The notes under the pieces were generated by a model. That model ran no database searches. It worked only from the letters and a program-made list of their open reading frames with translations, and was not told the DNA's origin. From Sporobacter sp963677825 (GTDB taxonomy: Bacteria; Bacillota; Clostridia; Oscillospirales; Oscillospiraceae): 64,000 nt of DNA. Location of the stretch: positions 124,001 to 188,000 of the forward strand of contig CAXXEF010000001.1 in NCBI GenBank assembly GCA_963677825.2. Direction: 5' to 3'. This document shows, one piece after another, positions 33,216 to 41,733 of this stretch; positions within the stretch are counted from its first letter, which is position 1, and every line of letters begins with the position of its first letter. The position numbers and the translations under genes were made by a program.

Positions 33216-33244
33216 TTGACAACAACTACTATTTATCTTATAAT
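33216..33244 (+). promoter_or_regulatory. Perfect sigma-A promoter for yceD-rpmF
   Basis: TTGACA (33216-33221), 17 bases, TATAAT (33239-33244); the yceD start is 28 bases further on. Confidence 0.9.
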
Positions 33245-33271
33245 GTCCTAGCGAATGTGCGAGGAGTGCTT

Positions 33272-33769
33272 ATGCGTATTGATCTGCGTGATATCATCAA
33301 TATTCCCGGTAACTCCGTTACATTTGACTTCGAACCTGATCTGTCGGATGCCGTAACGGGCTGTGTTAAGGCTGTCAAAAAGCCGGCGCGCGCCAAGGGG
33401 ATTATCCGCAACAGCGCGGGGATTGTCCACGTCGAGGCCGACGTTGATGCCGTACTGGAATGCGCGTGCTCGCGCTGTCTGCGCGATTTCGAGCAGCCGG
33501 TACATCTGCACATCGACACAACAGTCGCCGACCTGGACGAGGATTCCGGCGATCCGGACGTTTATCCGCTCGACGGCGACAGTGCCGATATGAGTGAAAT
33601 CGTCGCCACAGAGTTTGTCCTGCGCACGGACGACGCACCGATGTGCCGGGACGACTGCAAAGGTTTATGCCAACAGTGCGGAGCCGACCTGAACGAGGGG
33701 CCGTGTTCCTGCAAAAAGGATACAGACCCCAGGCTCGCTGCTCTCGGGCAGCTTCTGGAAAACGAATAA
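33272..33769 (+). CDS. yceD: YceD/DUF177 family protein
   Basis: 165 residues from ATG 33272, with GAGGAG just upstream. The central ECACSRCLRDFEQPV and the C-terminal CRDDCKGLCQQCGADLNEGPC are the Cys motifs of DUF177, a family almost always next to rpmF and linked to large-subunit rRNA maturation in plants and bacteria. It forms a two-gene operon with rpmF, 14 bases downstream. Confidence 0.92.
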   Translation: MRIDLRDIINIPGNSVTFDFEPDLSDAVTGCVKAVKKPARAKGIIRNSAGIVHVEADVDAVLECACSRCLRDFEQPVHLHIDTTVADLDEDSGDPDVYPLDGDSADMSEIVATEFVLRTDDAPMCRDDCKGLCQQCGADLNEGPCSCKKDTDPRLAALGQLLENE

Positions 33770-33783
33770 CAGGAGGTGTCACC

Positions 33784-33969
33784 ATGGCAGTACCTAAGAG
33801 TAAAGTATCGAAAGCTCGGCGCGACAAACGGCGCTCATCCCACTGGAAGCTTTCGTCACCCAATATCGTCACATGCTCCAAATGCGGAGCGACGCGTTTA
33901 CCGCACAGAGCCTGTAAGGCTTGCGGTACGTACAACGGACGCGAAGTCATCAAGATCGACGCGCAATAA
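33784..33969 (+). CDS. rpmF: 50S ribosomal protein L32, zinc-binding form
   Basis: 61 residues. MAVPKSKVSKARRDKRRSSH is the canonical N-terminus. CSKCG and CKACG form the four-cysteine zinc site, so this is the C+ form; a zinc-free paralogue, if any, lies elsewhere. AGGAGGTG precedes the ATG. Confidence 0.98.
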   Translation: MAVPKSKVSKARRDKRRSSHWKLSSPNIVTCSKCGATRLPHRACKACGTYNGREVIKIDAQ

Positions 33970-33974
33970 AAGAC

Positions 33975-34005
33975 CGGCGGGGGGATTAACCCCCGCCGTA
34001 TTTTA
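33975..34005 (+). terminator. Intrinsic terminator after rpmF
   Basis: CGGCGGGGG (33975-33983) pairs with CCCCCGCCG (33990-33998), then TATTTTAT. A second hairpin (AGGGCGGT with ACCGCCCT, about 34011-34036) follows and may be part of the next leader. Confidence 0.75.
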
Positions 34006-34092
34006 TACAGGGCGGTCTGAATTGTCGGATACCGCCCTATAATTATGGAGACAACGGCGGCGCCAGTGCCGCGCAGACGGATCGGAGCGATT

Positions 34093-35394
34093 ATGAACGC
34101 GGTCATCACGCGCATCGACCCGCACAGCCCGTCCGACGGACGCAGCATCCGCATCGGCGATACGTTGGTGCGTATCAACGGCCGGAAGATCGGCGATGTG
34201 CTGGACTATAAATATTATGCTTACGAGCCGCGGCTGCTCCTTGAACTGCGCGGCGCGGACGGCCGTATGCGCTTTGTACGCATCCGTAAGCGGCCGGGCG
34301 AAGATCTCGGCTTGTCGTTTGAGCCGTATTTAATGGATGCGCCGCGCGCGTGCGCGAACCGCTGCGTGTTCTGCTTTGTCGACCAGCTGCCGCAAGGGAT
34401 GCGTGAGACACTGTATTTTAAGGACGACGACGTCCGCCTAAGTTTTTTGCAAGGCAATTATGTTACACTGACGAATCTCAGTGAGCGTGAAATTCAGCGA
34501 ATCATCGACCTGCGGCTAAGTCCCTTAAACATCTCTGTGCACGCGACGGATCCCCAGCTGCACAGTATGATGCTCGGGCATAAAAATAGTGCCAGAGCGT
34601 TGGACGCGATGCGCCGCTTCGCGCACGCCGGTATCGTCATGAACTGCCAGATCGTCGTGTGCCCCGGGCTCAACGACGGCGCGCAGCTTGACCGCTCCCT
34701 GAATGACCTGGCGGCGATGTATCCGTCGGTCGTGAGCGTGTCCGTCGTGCCTGTCGGGCTGACGAAGCACCGAGAGGGCCTGACGCCGCTCACACAGTTT
34801 GATCAACTATCAGCGCGTGAAACGCTCGGACAAACCGTCGCGTTCGGCGATGTGTGCCTTAAAAGGCTCGGGACACGCTTTGTATATCCGGCGGACGAAT
34901 TATACATCAAGGCCGATGCGCCGATACCGGACAATGCGTTTTACGAGGACTATCCACAGCTGGAAAACGGTGTCGGACTAATCCGATTACTGATGACACA
35001 GACCGACGAAGCATTAGAGACAGCCCCGGACTGTCAATTAGCGCGTTTTTCAATCGCTACAGGTGCGGCGGCGGCGGAATGTTTACAAAATGTTCTTTGT
35101 AAAGCAACGGTGAAATGTGATAAAATACAGGGTATTGTTTATACGATAAATAATAGGTTCTTCGGTGCTTCTGTCGACGTGACGGGGCTCATAACGGGCG
35201 GCGATCTGATCGCGCAGCTGCGCGGTAAACCGCTGGGAGACCGGCTGCTGATTTCGGAGCATATGCTCCGCAGCGGCGAGCATGTTTTTTTGGATGATGT
35301 AACGGTAGAAGACGTATCGCGGGCACTTGGCGTGCCGGTGCGCATCGTCGAACGCGATGGTGCGGATTTGATCCGTGCCATGTATGGCAACTGA
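34093..35394 (+). CDS. DUF512 protein: PDZ-like domain plus radical-SAM-type Fe-S motif
   Basis: 433 residues from ATG 34093, supported by GGAGCG upstream; an in-frame ATG at 34045 lies in the end of a hairpin. A PDZ-like N-terminus (about 1-75) is followed by a radical-SAM-like domain with C-x3-C-x2-C (Cys87, Cys91, Cys94 in ACANRCVFCF) and the DUF512 C-terminal domain. The family is widespread in Clostridia and typically sits directly before der, as here; its reaction is unknown. Confidence 0.9.
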   Translation: MNAVITRIDPHSPSDGRSIRIGDTLVRINGRKIGDVLDYKYYAYEPRLLLELRGADGRMRFVRIRKRPGEDLGLSFEPYLMDAPRACANRCVFCFVDQLPQGMRETLYFKDDDVRLSFLQGNYVTLTNLSEREIQRIIDLRLSPLNISVHATDPQLHSMMLGHKNSARALDAMRRFAHAGIVMNCQIVVCPGLNDGAQLDRSLNDLAAMYPSVVSVSVVPVGLTKHREGLTPLTQFDQLSARETLGQTVAFGDVCLKRLGTRFVYPADELYIKADAPIPDNAFYEDYPQLENGVGLIRLLMTQTDEALETAPDCQLARFSIATGAAAAECLQNVLCKATVKCDKIQGIVYTINNRFFGASVDVTGLITGGDLIAQLRGKPLGDRLLISEHMLRSGEHVFLDDVTVEDVSRALGVPVRIVERDGADLIRAMYGN

Positions 35395-35416
35395 GGAATA
35401 AGAAGGGAAATCAACT

Positions 35417-36739
35417 GTGGCAAAACCGCTGATCGCAATCGTCGGACGGCCGAATGTCGGCAAGTCGATGCTTTTCAACAGAATAGCCGGCAAACGCCTG
35501 TCGATCGTCGAGGATACGCCGGGCGTCACACGCGACAGGCTGTACGCCGAGGCCGACTGGGCCGGGCGTGAGTTTTCTATCGTCGATACCGGCGGCATCG
35601 AGCCGACGGCAGACAGCGAAATGCTGCTGTTTATGCGTGAGCAGGCGCTGCTGGCCATCGAGATGTCCGACGTTATTATGTTCGTTACGGACATCACAAC
35701 AGGTGTGACCGCCGCCGATCAGGAAGTCGCAACGATGCTCCTGCGCTCCGGTAAGCCGGTTGTGCTGGCTGTTAATAAAATGGATTCCGTCGGGCCGACG
35801 AATCCCGACATTTATGAGTTTTATGCACTCGGGCTGGGCGACCCCGTTTCGGTGTCCGCCGTACATGGGCACGGCACGGGTGACGTGCTGGACGCGTGCA
35901 TCGAGCATTTCCCGCCGCCGGACGGCGAAGGGGAGGACGACACCACCATACGCGTCGCCGTTATCGGCAAACCGAATGTGGGCAAGTCGTCGCTGATTAA
36001 TCATATTCTCGGCGAGACGCGCGTGATCGTCAGCGATGTGGCCGGCACGACGCGCGACGCCGTCGATACACCGTTTGAAAATGAGCAAGGCAAGTATTTG
36101 CTCATCGACACGGCCGGTATACGCCGCCGTGCAAAGGTCGACACCCGTATTGAAAAATTCAGCGTACTGCGCTCGGAAATGGCCGTCGAACGCGCCGATG
36201 TGTGCCTGATCATGATCGACGCACGCGAGGGCGTCACCGATCAGGACACGAAAGTCGCGGGACTTGCGCACGAGGCAGGTAAAGCGAGCATCATCGTCGT
36301 CAACAAATGGGATCTCGTCGAAAAAGAGACGAATACGATGGAGCGCATGCGCGAGGAGATCCGCCGCGACCTGAGCTACATGATGTACGCGCCGATTTTA
36401 TTCATCTCCGCGCTGACAGGTCAGCGTGTAAGCAAACTGTTTGAGCTGATCAATTACGTGGACAACCAGTCCGCCACACGGCTGACGACGGGCATGCTCA
36501 ACAACGTCCTGTCCGACGCGACAGCGCGCGTCCAACCACCGACAGACAAGGGCAAGCGCCTGAAGATCTACTACATGACGCAAACAAGCGTGCGTCCGCC
36601 GACGTTTGTATGCTTTTGCAACGAAGCACAACTGTTTCATTTCTCGTATCAGCGGTATTTAGAAAACCGGATCCGCGCCGTGTTCGGCCTTGAGGGCACG
36701 CCGGTGCGTATGATCATCCGCCAGAAAGGCGACAAATAA
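35417..36739 (+). CDS. der: Ribosome biogenesis GTPase Der (EngA)
   Basis: 440 residues, GTG start after AAGGGA. Two consecutive GTPase domains: P-loops GRPNVGKSM (from residue 9) and GKPNVGKSS (from residue 184), with NKMD and NKWD specificity motifs, then a C-terminal KH-like domain (about 355-440). Der is an essential 50S assembly factor. The first P-loop has Met after GKS, where Thr is more common. It is 22 bases after the DUF512 gene. Confidence 0.97.
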   Translation: MAKPLIAIVGRPNVGKSMLFNRIAGKRLSIVEDTPGVTRDRLYAEADWAGREFSIVDTGGIEPTADSEMLLFMREQALLAIEMSDVIMFVTDITTGVTAADQEVATMLLRSGKPVVLAVNKMDSVGPTNPDIYEFYALGLGDPVSVSAVHGHGTGDVLDACIEHFPPPDGEGEDDTTIRVAVIGKPNVGKSSLINHILGETRVIVSDVAGTTRDAVDTPFENEQGKYLLIDTAGIRRRAKVDTRIEKFSVLRSEMAVERADVCLIMIDAREGVTDQDTKVAGLAHEAGKASIIVVNKWDLVEKETNTMERMREEIRRDLSYMMYAPILFISALTGQRVSKLFELINYVDNQSATRLTTGMLNNVLSDATARVQPPTDKGKRLKIYYMTQTSVRPPTFVCFCNEAQLFHFSYQRYLENRIRAVFGLEGTPVRMIIRQKGDK

Positions 36740-36782
36740 ACCGATACAGTAACGGCAAAAAGCAGATACGGAGGGGTGCGGT

Positions 36783-37448
36783 ATGATAGCATTATTGATC
36801 GTTTTAACAGCGGTGCAGGCGTATACGATCGGCAGTATCAACGGCGCAATCATTACGTCAAAAACTATCTATAAAAAGGACATCCGCCAGTACGGCAGCG
36901 GCAACGCCGGCCTGACGAATTTCTATCGTGTGTTCGGCAAGGGCGGCGCGGCATTCGTTGCGCTCATTGATATGCTCAAAACGATCGTACCGGTCATCAT
37001 CGGGGGTCTGCTGTTCGCGCATTTTGTCGATGCAGACGTTTTCAAGGGCGGCAACGTCGGGCTGTTTAATTTAAACTTTTTCGGCAGCGAGCTGGCCGGA
37101 TTTTTCGTCATGCTCGGCCACTGTTTTCCGCTGTATTATCGTTTTCGCGGCGGCAAGGGCGTTATGGCGCTTGGGACAATTCTCTTCTTCGTCGACTGGC
37201 GCGTCGCGCTGGCGGCGTGGGGCGCCTTCATTCTGCTGACGATCCTTACGCGTTACGTATCGCTCGGTTCGCTCGTCGGCAGTGCCGCATATCCGATTTC
37301 GCAGGCGCTACTTGGCCTCGGCGGACCGTGGGAGCTGGCCGTAGCGGTCGCGAGCGCCGGGCTGCTGTTCTGGCGGCACCGCGAGAACATCAAGCGGCTG
37401 GTAACAGGCAAGGAATCGAAATTCAGCTTACGGCGTAAAAAGGCATAG
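36783..37448 (+). CDS. plsY: Glycerol-3-phosphate acyltransferase PlsY
   Basis: 221 residues and about five or six membrane segments. PlsY makes lysophosphatidate from acyl phosphate and glycerol 3-phosphate. The three conserved motifs are seen: GSINGAIITSK near the N-terminus, RQYGSGNAGLTNFYRVFG (about 36-53) and HCFPLYYRFRGGKGVMALG (about 117-135). GGAGGGG precedes the ATG. The next gene, gpsA, makes its substrate. Confidence 0.96.
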   Translation: MIALLIVLTAVQAYTIGSINGAIITSKTIYKKDIRQYGSGNAGLTNFYRVFGKGGAAFVALIDMLKTIVPVIIGGLLFAHFVDADVFKGGNVGLFNLNFFGSELAGFFVMLGHCFPLYYRFRGGKGVMALGTILFFVDWRVALAAWGAFILLTILTRYVSLGSLVGSAAYPISQALLGLGGPWELAVAVASAGLLFWRHRENIKRLVTGKESKFSLRRKKA

Positions 37449-37490
37449 CGCACGAATCGACCATCTCCCCGACGGAAAGGAACAGCAAGG

Positions 37491-38507
37491 ATGAACATAT
37501 CGGTATTCGGCAGCGGCGGCTGGGGCACAGTTGTTGCAAAGCTGCTGTATGAAAACGGCCATGCGGTCACGCTGTGGTCAAAATTCAAAAACGAAGCCGA
37601 CGCACTTAATAAGACGCGCCAGACGCCGTTGCTGAAAGACGTGACGATCCCAAGCGGCATCGTCGTTACCGACGATATTGATGCAGCTGCGAGCGGCATT
37701 GAATTGGCCGTGATGGCGACACCGTCGTTCGCTGTTGCGCAGACGGCTCAGCTGCTCAAAGACCGGCTGAAACCGGACTGCATCGTCGTTTGTGTTTCCA
37801 AGGGCATTGAAAAAGACACGTCGCGCTTGTTTTCACGGATATTACGCCAGACACTCGGCAAAGACGTGAAGCTCGCATCGCTGTCAGGGCCGACCCACGC
37901 CGAGGAAGTGGCGCGGCAGATCCCAACAGCCTGCGTCGTCGCCTCGGAGGATTTAGCGGTAGCGGAGTGTGTACAGGACGTATTCATGAACGACTACTTC
38001 CGTGTTTACACATCAACGGATGTGATCGGCGTTGAGCTGGGTGCGGCACTTAAAAACGTCATCGCGCTCGGCGCGGGCATCAGTGACGGGCTTGGCTTCG
38101 GCGACAATACGATCGCCATGCTGATGACGCGCGGTTTAGCCGAGATGGCGGAGCTGTGCGTGGCACTCGGCGGCAAGAAATCGACGCTGGCGGGGCTTGC
38201 CGGCCTCGGTGATCTGATCGTCACATGCACATCACAGCATTCGCGTAACCGCCGTGCCGGCGTACTGATCGGCAAGGGCGTTGATGTACAAGAAGCGATG
38301 AAGCAGGTCGGCGCCGTCGTCGAGGGCTACTACGCCGCGAAGGCCGCGTACGAACTGTCGGAAAAGACGGGCATCGACATGCCGATCTGTACCGAGACGT
38401 ATCACGTTTTATACGAAGGTAAAGCCCCGATGGACGGTATGCGTGACTTAATGGGTCGTTCACGGCGGCATGAAACGAGCCTCAGCGAAGAAAAATGGGT
38501 AGATTAA
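37491..38507 (+). CDS. gpsA: NAD(P)H-dependent glycerol-3-phosphate dehydrogenase
   Basis: 338 residues. The dinucleotide fold begins at once with FGSGGWGTVVAKLL (GxGxWGT, residues 6-19). SGPTHAEEVA near 132 and the catalytic Lys in ELGAALKNVIALGAG near 185 are family motifs; AGLGDLIVTCTSQHSRNRR near 235 closes the active site. GpsA makes sn-glycerol 3-phosphate for PlsY, encoded just upstream. Confidence 0.97.
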   Translation: MNISVFGSGGWGTVVAKLLYENGHAVTLWSKFKNEADALNKTRQTPLLKDVTIPSGIVVTDDIDAAASGIELAVMATPSFAVAQTAQLLKDRLKPDCIVVCVSKGIEKDTSRLFSRILRQTLGKDVKLASLSGPTHAEEVARQIPTACVVASEDLAVAECVQDVFMNDYFRVYTSTDVIGVELGAALKNVIALGAGISDGLGFGDNTIAMLMTRGLAEMAELCVALGGKKSTLAGLAGLGDLIVTCTSQHSRNRRAGVLIGKGVDVQEAMKQVGAVVEGYYAAKAAYELSEKTGIDMPICTETYHVLYEGKAPMDGMRDLMGRSRRHETSLSEEKWVD

Positions 38508-38557
38508 TCTGATCGGCCTGCCACTAGACGTTCTAGTAACAGCATCTGCATAAAAAA

Positions 38558-38587
38558 AGAGAGAGGGCAGAAGCCCTCTCTCTTTTA
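38558..38587. terminator. Bidirectional terminator between gpsA and proC
   Basis: AGAGAGAGGGC (38558-38568) pairs with GCCCTCTCTCT (38573-38583) around AGAA; A-run upstream and T-run downstream serve both strands. Confidence 0.9.
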
Positions 38588-38600
38588 TTGTTATGCCGAT

Positions 38601-39350
38601 TTATTTCATCCGGTCGTACGCCTTTTGCACGGCGCCGGCAACGATGCCGTACACATCGCTGGCATCCATATGTAAGATGCCTTGCTCGGTCGCGCCGCCC
38701 TTCGTCGCCACGGCTTTGACTGTATTACTCCAGTCACCGCGGTCGATGGCGTTGCGGAACGTCTGCGCGGCGATTTGCTCGCAGACGTCGGCCGAGAAGC
38801 CGAGCTTGGCGCCGGCTTCGGCGAATGCGTCGATCAAATATGCCGCAAATCCAAGCCCGCACGACGAAAAGGCCATGACCTTTTCAATGTCCTCGGGGGC
38901 CGCTTCGAAAGCGTAGCCGAGCCCCTGCAGCAGCGCTGCCACGGCGTCGGGCGCCTTTGTATACGCGACGACACCGTCGCACACGGCGATTGCCAGCGAG
39001 GGCATCCCGCGCACGATCGTCACACCGTCGCCGAGGCGCTCGGCAATCGACTCGATCTGTACGCCGGCCATGAAGCTCACGACGGTCTTGCCGTCGAGCA
39101 GGTCACGGTCGATCGTGGGTGCCAGCTCGTCGAAAACATAGCTTTTAATGACGAGGAAAATAACGTCAGCGAAACCGGCCGCGGCGTTGATATCGTCTGT
39201 GACGCCGAGTTTATAGGTGTCCTGCGCGTTTTGACGAGCAGCGTCTGACGCGTCGCAAACGCAGATATCGCCGGCCGGTACACCGGATTTCAATAGGCCT
39301 TGGGCAAGCGAGCGGCCAAGGTTACCATAGCCGATAATGGCAATATTCAT
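38601..39350 (-). CDS. proC: Pyrroline-5-carboxylate reductase
   Basis: 249 residues. The N-terminal NAD(P) fold IAIIGYGNLGRSLAQGLL is clear, and the C-terminal helical domain contains AKLGFSADVCEQIAAQTFRNAI and GGATEQGI, matching the ProC dimerisation domain signature. ProC makes proline. The family has some members acting in other imine reductions. GGAGGT lies right before the start and overlaps the T tract of the rpmB terminator, so it may be expressed by readthrough. Confidence 0.85.
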   Translation of the reverse strand: MNIAIIGYGNLGRSLAQGLLKSGVPAGDICVCDASDAARQNAQDTYKLGVTDDINAAAGFADVIFLVIKSYVFDELAPTIDRDLLDGKTVVSFMAGVQIESIAERLGDGVTIVRGMPSLAIAVCDGVVAYTKAPDAVAALLQGLGYAFEAAPEDIEKVMAFSSCGLGFAAYLIDAFAEAGAKLGFSADVCEQIAAQTFRNAIDRGDWSNTVKAVATKGGATEQGILHMDASDVYGIVAGAVQKAYDRMK

Positions 39351-39361
39351 AAAAAACCTCC

Positions 39362-39397
39362 GGAAAAAATCATGCTCACAGCATTGACTGTGAGCAT
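39362..39397 (-). terminator. Terminator after rpmB
   Basis: ATGCTCACAG (39397-39388, read on the minus strand) pairs with CTGTGAGCAT (39381-39372), then GATTTTTTCC. The proC ribosome-binding site begins within the next few bases. Confidence 0.85.
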
Positions 39398-39418
39398 TGG
39401 GTCGTTACGCCTTATGAT

Positions 39419-39607
39419 TTACACCGCACGCGTTACCTTGCCGGAGCGGAGGCACCGTGTACACACGTAAACATGGCGGGGGGTTCCGTTGACGATTGCC
39501 GCGACGCGTTTAACGTTGGGCTTCCATGTCCGATTCGAGCGCCGGTGCGAGTGACTCTGACGAATGCCGAAAGACACGCCTTTATCACAAATTTCACACT
39601 TAGCCAT
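39419..39607 (-). CDS. rpmB: 50S ribosomal protein L28, zinc-binding form
   Basis: 62 residues from ATG 39607, after AAGGAGGTG. MAKCEICDKGVSFGIRQSHS and RHVYVCTRCLRSGKV are canonical; the CxxC pairs indicate the zinc-containing form. It has its own promoter and terminator and is divergent from hprK. Confidence 0.97.
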   Translation of the reverse strand: MAKCEICDKGVSFGIRQSHSHRRSNRTWKPNVKRVAAIVNGTPRHVYVCTRCLRSGKVTRAV

Positions 39608-39663
39608 CTGCTGCACCTCCTTGCGTATGCTGATGTACTTGTCGGTTAAAAGACAGCTTTATA

Positions 39664-39692
39664 ATATTAACAGACAATATGTAAAAATGCAA
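39664..39692 (-). promoter_or_regulatory. Candidate promoter for rpmB
   Basis: Minus strand TTGCAT (39692-39687), 17 bases, TAATAT (39669-39664); the rpmB start is 57 bases further. Confidence 0.6.
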
Positions 39693-39745
39693 GCATAAAT
39701 TTAATATTATGCCACCGGCGGATTCGAAGAGGAAATAGAAATTCC

Positions 39746-39774
39746 TTGCAAAACAAGTGTGTATTGGTTACAAT
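39746..39774 (+). promoter_or_regulatory. Promoter for the hprK-murB-rapZ-yvcK-whiA operon
   Basis: TTGCAA (39746-39751), 17 bases, TACAAT (39769-39774), 41 bases before hprK. Confidence 0.75.
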
Positions 39775-39814
39775 TTAGTCAGCGTAATATATAAGGCGAA
39801 GTGGGAGGACCACG

Positions 39815-40753
39815 ATGGATCAGGAATACAGTTATAAACTGAAAACGCTCGTAGACGAGCTGAAGCTGAGCGTCGCATTTTTATCGACGGACTACGAGCA
39901 GGTGGTCATCAAATCCAGTGACGTACACCGTCCCGGTCTCCAGTTGGATGGTTTTTACGATTACTTTGATCCCACGCGCTTGCAAATCATCGGCCAGATG
40001 GAAACGGCGTTCTTAAGAAAATACCCGGACGAAGAACGGCTGGCAAAGGTCGAAACGCTCATGAGTAAAAAGTTCCCGGCGCTGTTTGTCTGTCACGACG
40101 CGGAGATCATGCCGGAATTCATGGCGATGGCGGAAAAACACGATGTATCGATTTTCACCACGAGCCGAAGCACGTCCGGCGTTATGGCCGCGACGATCGG
40201 CGTGCTGAAAAAGGCGCTTGCACAGCGCGTGACGCGCCACGGCGTATTGGTCGAAGTCTACGGACTGGGACTGCTGCTGATGGGCGAGAGCGGCGTTGGA
40301 AAAAGTGAAGCGGCTATTGAGCTTTTAAAGCGCGGCCACCGGCTGATCGCGGACGACGCGGTTGAAATCAAGGCGGTTGATTTTAATCTGCTTGAGGGCA
40401 CGGCGCCGGAGCTGATCCGCCACTATGTTGAGCTGCGCGGCATCGGCGTGATTGACGTGCGCCAGATCTTCGGTGTGGGCGCCGTTAAAGCACGGCAGAA
40501 CATCCATCTGATCGTCAACCTTGAACCGTGGCGGGAGGGGATGCTGTACGACCGGCTCGGTATCAGCCAGCAGACGTCAACAATCCTCGGCGTTGACGTC
40601 GCAGCGGTCACAATCCCTGTCAAACCCGGGCGCAACCTCGCCGTCATCCTAGAAGTCGCGGCGATGAACCAGCGCCAGAAGTTCATGGGCTATAACGCCG
40701 CGCTGGAGTTCACGCGGCAGATCAACAAGCACTTCGACGAGCGGCTGTCGTGA
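39815..40753 (+). CDS. hprK: HPr kinase/phosphorylase
   Basis: 312 residues. The Walker A loop GESGVGKS is at 157-164, RGHRLIADDAVEI follows, and the family signature ELRGIGVIDVRQIFGVGAV is near 208. HprK phosphorylates and dephosphorylates HPr at Ser46, linking sugar uptake to carbon catabolite control. GGGAGG precedes the ATG. It heads the murB-rapZ-yvcK-whiA operon, an order seen in many Clostridia. Confidence 0.97.
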   Translation: MDQEYSYKLKTLVDELKLSVAFLSTDYEQVVIKSSDVHRPGLQLDGFYDYFDPTRLQIIGQMETAFLRKYPDEERLAKVETLMSKKFPALFVCHDAEIMPEFMAMAEKHDVSIFTTSRSTSGVMAATIGVLKKALAQRVTRHGVLVEVYGLGLLLMGESGVGKSEAAIELLKRGHRLIADDAVEIKAVDFNLLEGTAPELIRHYVELRGIGVIDVRQIFGVGAVKARQNIHLIVNLEPWREGMLYDRLGISQQTSTILGVDVAAVTIPVKPGRNLAVILEVAAMNQRQKFMGYNAALEFTRQINKHFDERLS

Positions 40754-40790
40754 CCGACACCGCTTTATAATCCGAGTGAGGGAGGGCGCC

Positions 40791-41717
40791 ATGCCACAGG
40801 ACGTCAGAACGGCTGTTGACGCCGCCGCCAGAGCACTGCCAGATATCGAATGCCGCCGCGACGAGCCGATGAACCGACACACCTCCTTCAAGATCGGCGG
40901 CGCCGTCGCGGCGCTGTTTTTACCCAGCACAAAGGGCGAATTGTCCGAGCTGCTTCGCCTGATGCATCACAGCGGCGTCCGGCCATTGATCATCGGCAAC
41001 GGGACAAATCTGCTCGTTGACGATCAGGCGCTGGATCTTGTCGTCATCAAAACGCACGGCATGCTGACGGATATTCGCCTGATTGACGCGGTGACGATCA
41101 CCGCCGAGAGCGGCGCGCTGTTATCGCGTGTCGCCGTTTTTGCGCAGGAGCACGGTCTCGGCGGCCTAGAGTTCGCGCACGGCATCCCCGGCACGCTCGG
41201 CGGCGCCGTGGCTATGAACGCCGGTGCGTTCGGCGGGGAGATGAAAGACATCGTCATCGAGACGGTGTCGCTGTCTACGGGCGGCGAACGGACGGTCACG
41301 TCCGGCGATGACCACGCATTTGCCTATCGGCGCAGCCGGTTTTCCGAGACGGACAACGTTGTCGTTTCGTCAACGCTTCGGCTGACGCCCGGCGACCCGG
41401 AAACGATCGCGGCATCAATGCGCGCACTGGCCGAGAAGCGTCGGGCAAGCCAGCCGCTGGAGCTGCCGAGTGCCGGCAGCACCTTCAAGCGTCCGGCAAC
41501 CGGATACGCCGCGGCGCTGATTGATCAGGCGGGGCTCAAGGGCTACGCCGTCGGCGGTGCGATGGTGTCACCCAAGCACGCGGGCTTCGTGGTCAATACG
41601 GGCGGCGCGTCCTTTGGGGACGTATTAGCCGTCATGGAACAGGTGCAAGAGACTGTTTTAAGGCAGTTCGGCATTGCGCTCGAACCGGAAGTGAAAATTA
41701 TTCGCGCGGACAGATAA
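40791..41717 (+). CDS. murB: UDP-N-acetylenolpyruvoylglucosamine reductase MurB
   Basis: 308 residues from ATG 40791, with GGGAGGG upstream; a GTG at 40776 lies before that site. MurB uses FAD and NADPH to make UDP-MurNAc from the MurA product. MNRHTSFKIGG, NGTNLLVDD, EFAHGIPGTLGGAVAMNAGA and PSAGSTFKRP are family motifs; the short type II form seems likely from length. Its partner murA lies at 9.0 kb. Confidence 0.96.
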   Translation: MPQDVRTAVDAAARALPDIECRRDEPMNRHTSFKIGGAVAALFLPSTKGELSELLRLMHHSGVRPLIIGNGTNLLVDDQALDLVVIKTHGMLTDIRLIDAVTITAESGALLSRVAVFAQEHGLGGLEFAHGIPGTLGGAVAMNAGAFGGEMKDIVIETVSLSTGGERTVTSGDDHAFAYRRSRFSETDNVVVSSTLRLTPGDPETIAASMRALAEKRRASQPLELPSAGSTFKRPATGYAAALIDQAGLKGYAVGGAMVSPKHAGFVVNTGGASFGDVLAVMEQVQETVLRQFGIALEPEVKIIRADR

Positions 41718-41733
41718 AGCGGGGGTTACGTTT

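Noticed and set aside
38523..38537. Palindrome ACTAGACGTTCTAGT after gpsA
   Set aside because: A 6-bp arm repeat in a short intergenic stretch next to a clear terminator; no nearby promoter or partner copy to make it an operator.
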